Part shown: piece after piece, positions 43,879 through 56,149 of the stretch
Layout of the letters: the number at the start of each line of letters is the position of its first letter
Numbering within the stretch: the stretch's first letter is position 1
Source: Heligmosomoides polygyrus polygyrus
Lineage: Eukaryota; Nematoda; Chromadorea; Rhabditida; Heligmosomidae
Assembly (NCBI GenBank): GCA_947396885.1
Contig: OX377203.1
Span: 24,617,253-24,681,252 of the forward strand
Length of the DNA stretch: 64,000 nucleotides
Direction of reading: 5' to 3'
Program-made: the position numbers and the translations under genes
The notes under the pieces: model-generated
What the model saw: only the letters and a program-made list of their open reading frames with translations
Told to the model about the DNA's origin: nothing
Database searches by the model: none

Positions 43879-44406
43879 TTATTGACATTTTCTCCAGCGT
43901 CATCCGGATTTACCTCTTTATTTCCTTCGTCCGCAATTTCTATACTTTTAATGCAAAATGCGTCGCTATGTTTTTCTTGCGCTCGATTCCTCTTGGAATA
44001 GGTCTTGAAGAATCGAACTCTCGTATGAATTTTATGAGTAGATGATTTACGTCGCACACTTGCTAAGTTAACGAATTTGGCAGCTTTACATAATCCAGTG
44101 GGGTTTTATTCTTTAAGATCAAGCTTTCCCACGACGATGCACTGTGCAAGACAGGAGCGTATGGGGTCCGAGATGCGTCTAGAATCAGATGGGTTAATTT
44201 CAACTATAACTGTTTCAAGTGGCGGCCCGATACGATCGGTCTGAAGAAGGCATCTACTAATTCTCGTAAAGGTGTGCACCAAAAAAGGCTGCCTCTTGCG
44301 CCTTATTGTTTTTTCTCTCGATGAGGTCACGCGTGTTTTTGAAAAGGTCGTCAAAAACGCACAGTTGCAGTAGGATGCTGCCTCTGAACAGTCTCAGGAA
44401 TAACTA

Positions 44407-45666
44407 TTAGGTTGGAAAAAAAGTCTTTTCATTTTTTTCAAAGATTTATTACTTTACAACTACAAAGTCAAATCAACTGAGATAAACTCTAAGTTGTTCC
44501 ACTACACTTCTCCAAAGACTGGGTAATTTTCCAATTCCTCTTGCTTAAAAGACTGCAGTTCTGGAGTCGAACCATTGCTGAATCCAATTTTTAAGGTCTT
44601 CATCCGTTCCAAAATATTTCTCTCCAATTTCTTGCTTGAGAGCACGGAAGAGATGGTAGTCGGCACGAACGAGGTTAGGGCTATACGGTGGTGTGGCATT
44701 ACCTCCCAGCCCATCCCCTTTATTGCTTCTCTTGTGAGTCTTGCAACACGTGGTTTTGCATCGTCATGCAGGATCATCACCTTCGACTTCTCCGGCCTGT
44801 TTTCTTGGAGAGTTGCGACGACTTTGTGGAGTTGGCCGCAGTATGTGACAGCAGTAAGTGTCTCTCCACTTCTGAGAGTTTGCCGATAAATCACTCCTCT
44901 GATATCCACCAAACACTCAAGAGAATCTTCCGTTCGTGAACATTGGGGTTGAGATCACACTTAGGGCTCTCTCCCTTTTGTACCCATTGCCTTTTCCTCG
45001 GAAGTTGGCACACAGAACCCAGGACTCTTCGCCTGTCACAATCCGCGGAAGAAACGATTTTCTTCCTTATCTGGACAGAAGAGAAGCAGCGATGGAGAGC
45101 CGTCGACCTTTCTGAGTGTCTGACAGGGCATGTGGAATCCAAGCTCCAAATTTCCATGAAAGCCAAGATTCTTCAGATGGATCCCCACTATCCTATGAGA
45201 CACTTCGAGCTTCTCTGCCAGCTGACGTGTCGTCTGCCAACTATCGGTACGAAGAAGATGGTGTAGTTCACTGTCGTCCAATCCAGTTGGCCTTCCTGAC
45301 CATGCTTTGCCCTCAGTGAATAATTTCCCTTTAAAGACTTTCCGAACCACTCATAACAGGCGCGATGAGTAGTAGATCCCAAGCCATATATATGGTTAAT
45401 TTGGTCTGCTGTCTGACGTGCTGTGGATTCTTTAATGAATTCATGAAGAATGCCGTGCTGAAAACGGCCATGAGGTAGATCTGACATTGAGTTCGGAAGA
45501 TTGGATGGATAACGAATTACAAGAAGAGTCTTAACCTGTGTCTGCGTGCGAACGGTAGACAAGTGTGATAGGATTACGAAATCAGCAATCAACGTTGGCT
45601 AGTGCGTTTAGAAGGGGAAGGGTAAAAAAAATTTCGAAGTGTGAAGAGACTTTTTTTCCAACCTAA
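44407..45666 (-). mobile_element. Mariner-like transposon 2, full length (1260 bp)
   Basis: TTAGGTTGGAAAAAAAGTC termini are inverted at both ends, with TA duplications at 44405-44406 and 45667-45668. Same family as the 980-bp copy at 6086, opposite orientation. The transposase reads on the minus strand from about 45600. Confidence 0.92.
44502..45592 (-). pseudogene. Mariner transposase 2, frameshifted
   Basis: Frames in order: FIKESTARQTADQI..YEWFGKSLKG (45592 on), GRPTGLDDSELHHLL..QLAEKLEVSHRIVGIHL (45350-45036, HTH 2), VTG-type first Asp region near 45040, MVDIRGVIYR..MILHDDAKPRVARL with the second Asp (44912-44700), then the C-terminal ENYPVFGEV. The near-identical break points shared with copy 1 suggest the family was already defective when it spread, moved by another transposase. 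Confidence 0.88.
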
Positions 45667-45668
45667 TA

Positions 45669-46780
45669 TAAGCGTAAGCTGGATCAGACCATACTTTGTG
45701 AAAGGCATTCCCTTTCGGAGAATTGCAATGCATGTTCAAATGGCAACGCTGGAGGCTGCTCAAGAACAGATAATCTATGGGCTCCAGCGCACAGCTTGTA
45801 GCGCAACATGCATCTGGAAAAAAAGGATCATAGGGGTAGGCTAGTAAAAAGCCTTGGTCATTAAGTAGCCTGCTTGGTAGGCATATGATCGATGTGCATG
45901 ATAGTATTGTTGGCGTCGAGTGTAGGATGTTAGAGCTAGAACATAAGGTTTCTGCGATGAAAGCACTAGAAGCGCCTTTGATCCTTGGGGAAACTTCAGC
46001 AGTAAACAATCGAAATGCATGTCTGTTACAAGCGAACTTCTGCTCTTTGTCTCACACTGTGAGCTGGAGCCGTGCATCTGTGTCCTGTGATAGGATAATT
46101 GCTCTGTCGTGCCCCTCAGGAGTCGGCTGCATCGGTAGAATATATGTGCGACACCCCTGCAAGGCTACGTGTTATGGCACTAACGGAGCCAAAGACTTCC
46201 ATCCGGATGGCGTAGAGCAGGAAGACTGCCGGCTGCGAGCGGAAAACCATATATAATGCTTCACGGAACGCGGCGCGCCACCTCTTCGCGTCGGGACCCA
46301 TGAGGAGCGGACGCTGGTATGTCGCTGAATAGTCTTGGCTAGAGTCACGACAAAGTACTGTGTTTCATTTGCTTTTACTGGTCACTACGGTGGGCGATCG
46401 TGCTTTGATAGCGGTGGATCTAGGCGTGAGTTTATTTCCCTTCACACCTATGCGTTCACTGTCGTGGTGATGAATTTACGTCAAAGTCGCTAGAGAGGAC
46501 AAAGCGCTTAGTGGTGTAAGCTGCACATAAAAACCTTGCAATATGTTCAGGATTCTGAGACGACAGTTCTGTTGAAATATAAGATGGAATAAAAATTTCG
46601 TCTTGGCAGAGTATTAACAAGGAAACAACAATTAATTTTGGAGAGGTTTCAAGAAGAAAAAGTTGGAGACGTGCTGGATGCCTCAATCGCATTTATTGCT
46701 TTATGATGTGCTAAGTGATCAACGATCTCGCTACGCATTTCTAGTCCATGCCCATTTTTCAAGCCGTGTATCGCCATCAG
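45669..46780. other. Intergenic, nothing recognised
   Basis: About 1.1 kb. Short frames (45885-46256 +, 46009-45608 -) have no identifiable domain. Confidence 0.3.
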
Positions 46781-46969
46781 CACCTAACTGTAGAGTAAAG
46801 TGACATTCAGCTACTCACCATTTCTTAAATTGATCTATAATCAAACACTGCTAAGAGAAAAATGCATGGCGTACAAAGCAACCTTGTTGTTAGAAGTAAC
46901 GACGGAAATCTTCACGTCATTTCAGAATAACATCACCACCGAAACTATAGCTCATCTTGTGAATTATAC

Positions 46970-47200
46970 TTGCGGTCGCCATAGAAATGCTTTAGAGTAT
47001 CTCAAATGTCAAGCTGTCGACGGGTTCATGAAGGAAATATAACAGCATTTAGTAGTCTACTTGATTGAAACGATGCGCTTGGAAGTGTTTTATTACCCTA
47101 CCGTAGCGGTTCCACTAAAATTGCAATAACATTCATAGCAACGAAAGCTTAGCAACGCGTTTGCTGAAGAAGCAACGAAAACTACGCAAAAACACTGTTT
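46970..47200. repeat. Dispersed repeat D, copy 2
   Basis: Matches 43370-43600 (GGTCGCCATAGAAATGC, CAAGCTGTCGACG, GGTTCCACTAAAATTGCAAT, TTAGCAACGCG). Confidence 0.6.
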
Positions 47201-50200
47201 GCTTTAATATGCTGTGTATTCCTTTGAAAAATCATGGAATTTGGCAGAATACGAGAAGTAGCAATCCAGTATTACTAAAAAATCTCATAAAATCACAACG
47301 CATGCAACAAGTGCTGCGGTAGTTAGGACATAATGATACTGAAGTGCTGTATGTAATAAACCGCACATTCATACAAATATTATGAATTAAGAACAAAGGA
47401 ACGACATAGTTCTGGGACCATCAATCTTCATTTGCAGTTTACAGTTCCCTGATTGGGTGCCTAACGGAATACCATATTATGTTTATTACATAAAATTCCT
47501 TGATAAAGAATACACAAATATGGAACACTAAAGGAGTAAAATACAGATTAGAGCAGAGCTGCAGTGCGGATAGGACGGCATAGTCCACTTCAGCGACTAA
47601 TGCATGTAGTCAGTGTCTTTGAGTACATAGTACACTTTCCGTTCGTCCTCGTTTCCGCTTATGAAAAGCCTCTCATTCAGAAGCACGGAGCTGTTTGTTC
47701 CAAATAAAGATTCTGCATAAGGAGAAGTTGCTTTTCAGTTTGACAGCTGACACCATGACGACGATGCACCACAAAATCGTTCGCATAGCGGTGAAAACTC
47801 ATTGCTGTTTGCTTCAGTCTAACAGAAACTTTAATGATCTTTGGCTTTGGTGACCTAAAAAGAAGAGTTCTTCGACCTGATCGCTGCATCGCAAAAGAAA
47901 GGATAAGAATAAAAGATAAAGGATGGCCTTATTCAACTCCTTTTGGGATGCGCCAGGTATCCTACTTCTACGGGATATCCTGGAGGCGATTTGAATGCGT
48001 ATTTGGCCATATAGTGACTTGCGGTGGCCAGCCGATAAACAAGTCAGCGCTCCATCCTTCCCAAACAAGTGTGGTACCAATTCAGCGACACCATAGGGAT
48101 GAAAGGCTTTATTGACCTGGGCGGAAGGCCGAACTAGGAACCTGATATCGGGTGCACCTGGCAGTCCGCGCCTCCTCCGACTGCGTTACACGCGCCCCGC
48201 AGAAGAAAATTTCTTTAAAAAAATAGCATAATAGACATCCGTGATTAGAGACAATAGACGTGAACTGCTCGTCTCGTCTCGTCATTTATTGAACGCGAAT
48301 GATAGCTTCAGCTGCTTCGTCGGATTCATATCCGAATCATCCAATCACCGGCGTTCTCAAAAGTTCCTCATCTCAATCATCTGTTTGCACAGGTATCACC
48401 TGCTGATCAGAGATTGGGTTGTGATCGATCGAATAAAATCGTCTGGCCCCCCTCAATGCTCATGCAGTTTCACTGCTCCATTACGTAGCTCGCGTCTTGC
48501 TTTCAACGCAACACAGGAATACAATACGATGAAATTACAACATCATTTTATCATCACGTTCATGAAAGCCGTGAAAGGCGAAGGCCTGGTTGGCCTGGGT
48601 GGAAAATCCAAACCAAGGACCTATTACCGAGTTCGCGCGATAGTCAGCTTCTCATCCATCTGCGCTACACGAGCATTTCACTGCCAAATCCCATATTAAT
48701 CTTGCAATATGTTTGGTACATATATGACCACATCTTCGTAACCGTACTGAACCAGTTCCAATTCGAACAGCACTTCAGCGAAGCGTTTAAGCTGGCCAGT
48801 TTTTGTCACACCTATGGGGAAATGAGCTCTGACTTGAGGGCAGTTATAAGAAGATATTCGCAAATTCCTACACAGTGCCCATATGAACGCAGGTTCAATC
48901 GATAGGGTGACAATGGAACATGTATTTAAACGTCAGCGCTCTCGCTTTCTGCAAAAACTTTCCCCCAACAAAGCTAACGGCTCATTCTAGCAAAACAGAT
49001 TTTTAACGCAAAGCTCCGATTAGTTGGAAGAGCTCGACCATGTTCGCTATCAATACGGATCCTTTATGTTGCGCACTGTCCCGCACATGACCGATTTGCT
49101 CCACACCAAGAAAGAATACCGAGTCTCAATTTTTTGCGCAATTTTGGGTTCTTGCACCAAAAGATATAAGATGCAGGTGCAAGATCCTGGCATTCAATGA
49201 ATCTGGAGAGTTTTTCGATAATAGTCTACTTTTAGGACGACTACACACGTCTACACAAGCGTGGACGTAGACCAGCGTATCGTTCGTGCTTCCCATTGCT
49301 CCTACTCTGTCACGACTGCCATCGAAGACGGACAATCAGGCGACAGAATATCAGATGACAATGATGATCCGGAATTCATAGGAATAGGAAGAGACGATGA
49401 TCGAAATTTATAACACGCCACGCGCTATATGGGAACCAGTTGCTCAAGAAAATGTGCGAAAATTTCTTGAAAATTTCAGCAAGATTTCTGCTTAAAGGAG
49501 TTGGAGTTGACGCGTGAAAACTGCACAAGGACAATGTCTGAAATGTGTGCTTAAATTAGACAACTCGAAAAGTAAATGTTTTTTCTTTATCGTGGAAAAT
49601 GCGCACCTCGAACGGTTCAGCTCAAGCTTGAAGGTGTTAGATCAGCATAGGATATCTTAAAAAGTCACCACAGCCGCTACCATTTGCTGTTAAAGAAAAT
49701 GACTCAGGAATCACTTACAAAAAATCGCTTCCGTTCAGTATGAGGTGTAGCCAAATTGCCAAATCTATTTTGTTTTGAAAGGCTGAAGCAGAAATCACAC
49801 ATTGCATGTGTTTGGACAATGAGTCAGGAAATGCTAGAAATTTTTCGTTTTCAACAATTTATTATTTATCAGGTGCCATAAAGAAGAAGTAGGCTTCTGA
49901 TTACAACGTATAATTAGAATCTCATCCAGAATTATCAAAGAACAAGCTCTTTTATATATAGGTGGTGATGGTGATGGTGATGGTGATAGGAGGTGATACC
50001 TCACGTATGTTAGATCATTCGACCGCTCTCGCTGTGGATGATGCGGAATACCTCACTTAGGTTAGATCACTCCACGGACAAACTCTTTTATATATAGGTG
50101 GTGATTCCTCAGAAAATCACTTTTCTGTCCGGGAAAGTTGAGGTTTTTTATGATCAAGATACATAACGGCAGTGCAAAAGATATGCATAGGCATGCTCCA

Positions 50201-50540
50201 TTTTAAAGAAAATTAGTTTACAAAGTTACATAAACGATACATATTATCGACAGCATGTCAAAAAGTGAATTCAAAAGAATAGAACCAGACGTTGGAGATG
50301 ACTATAACATTACCGTTTTTTAAATTTTTTTATTAACCTTACAGGAAAATTAGCTAGAAAACAAAAATATGCTTTCTTTTGGAATCTGGTCTTCTATCCC
50401 TAGGATTTTGGAAAACTCGTCGACTGTTTAGGTGGAAATGCTTGCAACAGAAATTTATATTACTTTGAAAACGAGCGAAGAAATCATGATGTTATTTTTA
50501 GAAAATACATTGCTATTTAAACCGTGGTGAATAATTCTAC
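47201..50540. other. Long stretch of decayed repeats, no gene recognised
   Basis: Contains diverged repeat E pieces (47990-48200 and 48540-48670), a GGTGAT microsatellite (about 49955-50000) and an imperfect duplication of the AGGTGATACCTCAC..TTAGATCA words around it. The frames at 48241-48699 and 47889-47677 have no identified domain. Confidence 0.35.
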
Positions 50541-50544
50541 TCAC

Positions 50545-50775
50545 AGTTGCCATAGAAAAAGATTGAAAGAAAGATTTTAAATGTCCAGCTGTCAGTCGAC
50601 GAATTTATGATGTAAATATAGCAGCAGTTAGTCATTTAATTAGTGGCAACAAGATTGTAACAAAATGGCCGTTTTATTACCCTAAAGTGACGGTTCCACT
50701 CAAATGGCAGAAGCAAGTATAGCAATTAAAACCTAGCAACGCTTCTACTGAAGAAGAAACGAAAACTAAGCAGAA
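50545..50775. repeat. Dispersed repeat D, copy 3
   Basis: GTTGCCATAGAAAAAGATT, CCAGCTGTCAGTCGACG, GACGGTTCCACTCAAATGGC and CTAGCAACGC words in the same order as copies 1 and 2, more diverged. Confidence 0.5.
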
Positions 50776-51185
50776 CAAACATTTTTCCTAATATGCAACA
50801 TATTGCTTTCAAAAATCAAGCAAATTGAAAAAAGTGAAGCAATCCAACAATTTGTAATAAACCTGCGCCCTCAGGTTAATTTACGGGTAGATCACACGGC
50901 CTCTTACAAGGGTGGCCCATGAACTTCCTCCAAAGATTCTCAACGCGAGCTATACGATCTTGTAGAGCATCGGACGGGGATCACAGAACTGGCAAAAAAC
51001 AGTACCGCTTCAGGGCGGGCTGATAAGCCAAAAGTGACACCTGGAATGGCGCTGTCGTGCTCTGCACTTAAATTATAAAAGATTTAGAGCTCAAATTAAA
51101 CTTTGATCATAGCAATATGATACTTTTCAACGTTTCCTGGACGAAGCTGCAGTGTACATTCAAGTGATCCATTCGCAACAGTGTC

Positions 51186-51262
51186 GGCAGCGATTCGATG
51201 GCCGAGTGGATAGCGAGGCGGACTTGTGGGGGGGGGGGGTCGAGGGTTCGATGCGGGCGGTG
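51186..51262 (+). other. tRNA-like module of family B copy 2
   Basis: GATGGCCGAGTGGATAGCGAGGC box A region, a G-run, then GAGGGTTCGATGC. Parallel to 1335-1413 in copy 1. Not a functional tRNA by stem pairing. Confidence 0.5.
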
Positions 51263-51574
51263 GGAGTTTCCGGGTGCCAAGGTAGCGCTAGCATTTTTGC
51301 AAATGATGATTATATTTTGGCTTCGGTAGGGTACCTTCTTCGCGTTCTAACCCCGCTTTCAACCTGTTATCAGATGTGGAAGAAGCTGGTTTTGTTGTGT
51401 GGATATCGCGCGTCCGTTAAACGATGCTTGTCCCGCTGAGGAAGGTTCCGTTAGATGCTATCTCCCCATATGACCTCTTTGGTATGTTCTCAATTACTTT
51501 TGATTTATCACTATCACCTCATTCGTGAACAAGATTGACAAGCATTGACTTGACCCGTCATTAAGACGTGCTCA

Positions 51575-51928
51575 TTGCTCACCGGATATCTTTGCAGACT
51601 GCTTTTTATTCTTCTCGCAACTTTCACTATTTCAGCTAACTGTTACCAAGTACAGCATATTTTATCCACTTCATGGTATTCATCTAGCTGTGTCTTTTTT
51701 CCTGACCACTCTCGTATACACTTTCGGGAGACGGGTCGAGCCATTGCAGATAGCAGCACTTGTACTCACTCCCTCAACTCTGGAAATCGAAAAAGATTTT
51801 TCGCCACAAATTCATCTGTAGGGTTATCTGGGATACAGATCACCAATCTGGCAACCATTTTCGTTGAAACAATAGATGGCAGAAGGTTGCGATGGGTATG
51901 TGTAAGTAACGGAGTGTACGCAGAATAA
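51575..51928 (+). other. Signal-peptide-like frame inside family B copy 2
   Basis: The frame starts MLTGYLCRLLFILLATFTIS, a plausible secretion signal, then CYQVQHILST, which is also readable in copy 1 (CYQVQHILSTN near 1578-1613). The rest is not shared. Could be a captured host exon carried by the element. No domain recognised. Confidence 0.3.
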
Positions 51929-52429
51929 CAGGCACTGCTGCCGTTCACGTCTCCAGAGGTCGAGGAGAGGACGAAAGAAAAAATTTCGTCCGAACATTGC
52001 CCACGAAGGTTATTTGGGGTGCTGATCACGGATATGACACCTGCCTTTGAAATGTCGGTGTATTACGGCAGGTTACGGTAGATATGGGTGACTAAAGCTG
52101 TCCACATTAGTGGGATCGCTTCCTTTTCCAATGCTGTCAGACTTTCCAACCTTCGACTTCAAACTTCGATGGAAGGTAGTGCAAGCAAAGTGATAATTTG
52201 GAAAAAGAGCGACAGATTCGTGGTCAGCAGCTTAAATAATTTCCGACAGGGCCATTCAAGGAGTCACTTATGCCTTATCAGCCCGGTCTGAAGCGATATC
52301 ATTTTTTGCCATTTTCGGACCAAACAGTGGCTCATAGCAAAAACGAAGCACAGTTCTGTGATCCTCGTCCGTTGTCCTGCAAGACCATATAGGCCTCGTT
52401 GAGAATCTTTGGAGGAAGTTCATGGGCTT

Positions 52430-53770
52430 CCATTGTTAGGCCTTTACATAACAAAACACGGCAATGACATAAAGACTTTATTAACGATAGAGGCGCATGT
52501 GGACAGTGATAAAGGTCACGGACATGAGGCCAAGAAGGGGAAGAAGGGAGAACTAGACTCAGGAACTCCTCAGGGGCGGGGAGGCGGCGGAGCCGAAACT
52601 ACACGGTCAGCGATCAGAATAGGACGAACCTCGCAGCATTCGTAGAGGTGCTTTTATATCCGTCAGCCATTGGGATGAAACAACGGCTGTCACTGTTGCA
52701 ACATGCTGAAGATACTCGAGGATTGATTCCGAATAAAGGCCTACGCCCATTAAAAATTTTCCAGAAAAGCAGCAGCATAAAAGCAGGTGGAGCAGCAAAT
52801 GGGACAGAATGAAGCCGCAGAAGATCCGAAACTAGATCACCTATGCAGGGCTTCCTGATTTATGCAAGCTCTACTTCCTTCTGATGTATTTATTTACTTG
52901 ACGGTACGATCTGAACAAATTTCAGTGCCCTAGATAAACAGTTTTTATATTTAGTTTCTCTCACTTCTTTCGCTTAGAAATGCTCCTCGCCATGGTCGTT
53001 TAAACCAAGTTTTTCTGATAATTCTTGTACTTGTCAGATTTCGGAGTAATTTGTACTTTACTTGTGCACATTCAATGTTTAATTAATTAATTAATAGTTG
53101 CATCGATTCAAAATCGACGGCTAATGAGTAGTGAACTTATTTTGAAAGGTCAGGTTGATACATGCAATAAAGGTTGACGATGATATTACCTGGAATGGGA
53201 TCCCTTTCCGGATACCAACTAATACTTCAATAAGGAACGGACAGAGTTGAACTATATCTCGGGGTGTTACACGAGAGTGCCTTACTTCAACAAAATGTGG
53301 ATTCAGCCAGAAGAAGGCCTCTGGAGGTCTCGACGTGAAGCCCGGAGAAAGACAAGTGATGGCCCCCATCTACATCATGGTTAAAGGTCCAAGCTGGTGT
53401 GAGAAGAACCAGGGATGAGATCTGGGTAGTCAAGAAAGAGCACTGAAAGCATATGCGACAGGACCGCTCTGACTATGCCTCATGACGTTGGCCAAAACGT
53501 GAGAAGAGAGTGATGTTGAATGATGCAAAAAGGGATTGTATCCGTGGCTCAAAGAAAGTAGCACAAAGGTTTGAAGGTGTTAGGACTTCCTCCAAGAATA
53601 TTCAGCTAGCGCCAAAGAACAGTACAAAACCATATAGCGATCACAGAAATTACAACCGAACAAGGCAACACAAAGAGTAGAAGGATAAACTATTGAAAAA
53701 TAGCAGCTGTTGAAGGTAGCGGCCAGCAGTATTCTGTGAAAAGAGGGAGAAGGTGCAAGAGCACGCACGC
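52430..53770. other. Intergenic, no gene recognised
   Basis: Lies where pol would follow the gag on the minus strand, but no protease, RT or integrase motif is seen in any frame. Confidence 0.35.
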
Positions 53771-53772
53771 TT

Positions 53773-55091
53773 TTAGGTGAATTTAGAGATACCTGTAGGA
53801 GAGGATAGCAGAGTAATAATCTTGGTTATCCAGCCTCTGGTCATGACCCGAAACGGACGTTCTTCTTCCTCCTCAGCGTGAATGTTTAGGTTACGGGTTG
53901 CAAACGCTAAGTCCGCCAACGCGTTATTTCTTTCAATTAAGGCGGCTATGTGAGCATCTTTCTGCTCGTTAGTGAGCGGCTCTTGATGAACAATGGGCGC
54001 ACTGTTACCATATGATTCGAGTGCCAAAACGTTCGAAGTAGTACGGCTACTGCTAGTCCTCGGATTTGTTTCTAATCTGCGCTCCCGCTGGGGAATCGCG
54101 TTGCGCGCATCGCCGTACTGATTATTGCGCAACTGTGGATTTCTGGCTTGGCTAAATGGCGCTGCGTTAGGGCGCCAGCTGTTGCTACGATAAAATGGCC
54201 TTGGAGGAGCTAAATTGGCAGGGGGGGGGGGAGGGTATAGCGGCAAAATGTCTGAATGTGTCCCATTCTGCCGCATCTGAAACATGTTACGTCAGAATTG
54301 GGGGCACGTTCATTTACTCGACGACTGAAACGAGAATAAGAATTAGAATTATTATTGCTAAGTGAAAAACTATTACCAAAGCCCCCGCGCCTTTGATTAG
54401 ATCTGGAAGTTCTACCGGCGTCGACTCTTGAGGTGCTAATGACATTAACTGGTAGTAAATGAGGTTGAGAACCTGGAAAAATACTCATGCTATTAGCCGC
54501 ATCAGCGAGAAGCGACTCGTACGTAATGGCTTTTATTACTGACTCATCAAAGGTGGCAGGGTTTGCCGCCTTCACATGGAAACGCAGGCTGGGTTTTAAT
54601 CGATCCACGAACTCGTCCAACAATCTTTCGTTTTGGGCATGCCTGGTTTGTCCCCGAGTTACCTTCTTTACAATATGCTTTAGTCTCTCAGCAAAAGCAC
54701 GCGCGCCCTCCGTTTGACTTTGCCTGCAATCGCATAGCTGCTGGCGAGCTAAACTCCGAAAATGTGGAGATTCAAAATGACTACGCATGCGTTCTACAAT
54801 GCTGTCGAAATCGTTCTTGCTTTCCTCCGACATCTCGTCCACTAGATCGCGAGCTTCGCCTTCCAGATACCCCACCAGGGTGTTGGTCTTGAGCTGGTCC
54901 GGTAATGGCGGGTTGACCATTCTTACGGCATCTTCGAAACTGCGGAACCAGGTTTCGAAATCGCGACCATCCGCTCCGGAAAATGGTTTCAAGGTTTTTG
55001 GCGCGAGCTGCCCGAAGGTCAGGCCGCTAGGAAACGCTGCTACAGCGTCGCCTTGTATGGGCAACATCTCACTCTCACTTTTACACTCCAA
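53773..55091 (-). pseudogene. Retroelement gag (gag-only locus), split by a homopolymer frameshift
   Basis: The first frame 55091-54210 (293 codons) has a gag capsid-like core (PKTLKPFSGADGRDFETWF, LEGEARDLVDEM, LKPSLRFHVKAANPATFD) and a CCHC knuckle CFRCGRMGHIQTFC. A run of about 10-11 G (minus-strand C) at 54220-54231 shifts the frame. The second frame (to 53773) continues PPPPPANLAPPRPFYRS and ends with a helical NALADLAFATRNL segment and stop. Total about 430 residues. Gag would package element RNA. No pol follows and no LTRs were identified, so it is a truncated element or a retained gag gene. Confidence 0.75.
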
Positions 55092-55392
55092 AACTCGCTC
55101 CTTTTTAGCGGAAGGTGAAATAGTAAAATAAACTATAGGAGACGAATTGGATATATATTATTTATTGCAAGCCTATGAAACGATAACGAACGATAAAAAC
55201 CTAGTCACACACGAAATACTGAGTGAGCACGTTGATCACCTTCTATCACATAATTGACTGACTGAATCATAGCAATAAACGAAAAACTAAAACGAGGAAC
55301 AGACGAAGTTAAATTAAAACAAGTAGATTTATGACATAATTGTGAGGAGAAAGCCAATGCATCAGGGTCCATGGCATAACCATACTTAAGGG

Positions 55393-56090
55393 CTAATAAT
55401 TGAGGGCATGGTTTTGTTTCGAGAATTTGATGTAACTACTCACAGCGTTATTAACAAACACGCTTGCTCTACAACTGAGTTTGGCTTTAGGTACAATAAG
55501 CATCGAAGTCGTGCCCCTAGTTAGAGACGGTCTGATCGTCAGAAGCCCACTCGGCATAATCCCACACGCACCAACAATAATTTTGTGAACCGAGTGAGGT
55601 CGAACTATTTTCGTCACTCCTCAGGTGTGGGAACTTTGAGTTTGAATTTCCTTGTTTGTCAGGAAGATAATCCGTCATATAAAAAACCAGTTCGTAGTAT
55701 AAGCAAATTCCGAGTAGAGCTATTCTGCACGCTCTCCAATAGCTTGATAATTTTAATCTTAGAAGGGTTAAAGATCACAGTGCCGTACTCTAATAGGGGC
55801 CAAACATAGCTCTTGTATGCTCGCAAAAGCACAGGTGGGTTATTGGCAGAAAGAGCTCGAAATAAGCGATGAACAACACCATGGGCTGTTGCAATTACAC
55901 GTGACTGTCGAAGCAAAGGTCGCGCGTGATGAAAATCCCAAGTCTCTAGTTTGTTCAACCTTGGCAATTGACACACCGTCATTAAGTAGCCATATCCTGC
56001 ATTGTGTCTACCTATGTGAAGTAACTTTGCATTCCCCATGAAAAGAACAAGATCCGCTGTGCTGACCAACCGACTACCAGGTTATCGCAG
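55393..56090 (-). pseudogene. CR1-like LINE RT C-terminal fragment
   Basis: Minus strand: LLHIGRHNAGYGYLM, AHGVVHRLFRALSANNPPVL, LLRAYKSYVWPLLEYGTVIF, NPSKIKIIKLLESVQNS, then TRGTTSMLIVPKAKLSCRA near 55500. Typical CR1-clade C-terminal order with frame breaks. Confidence 0.8.
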
Positions 56091-56149
56091 AAACTGACTG
56101 TCGAAGCTAACGTACTAGCTGGCCAATTCGTGACTGCTTTCTAAATTGG

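Larger units (their letters stand above)
43255..44105. repeat. Direct repeats flanking a 660-bp segment
   Basis: 43260-43360 and 44022-44105 share GAATTTTATGAGTAG.TGATTTACGT.GCACACTTG. Between them lie dispersed repeat D (43370-43600) and a coding-like frame (43627-43878). Could be a duplicated insertion site or two copies of one repeat. Confidence 0.45.
50915..52426. mobile_element. Long-TIR element, family B copy 2 (1.5 kb)
   Basis: Outer ends GCCCATGAACTTCCTCCAAA / TTTGGAGGAAGTTCATGGGC are exact inverted copies. Arms continue with GTAGAGCATCGGACGGGGAT and the CTTCAGGGCGGGCTGATAAG words shared with copy 1 (1025-2349). A tRNA-like module lies at 51186-51262. The interior has a 117-codon frame (51575-51928). 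Confidence 0.8.

Noticed and set aside
53121..53369. Pol remnant downstream of the gag
   Set aside because: The minus-strand frame has no RT, protease or integrase motif.
54210..54290. Programmed ribosomal frameshift in gag
   Set aside because: The shift occurs at a 10-11 base G/C homopolymer, which more simply indicates a mutation or sequencing error; no slippery heptamer plus structure is evident.
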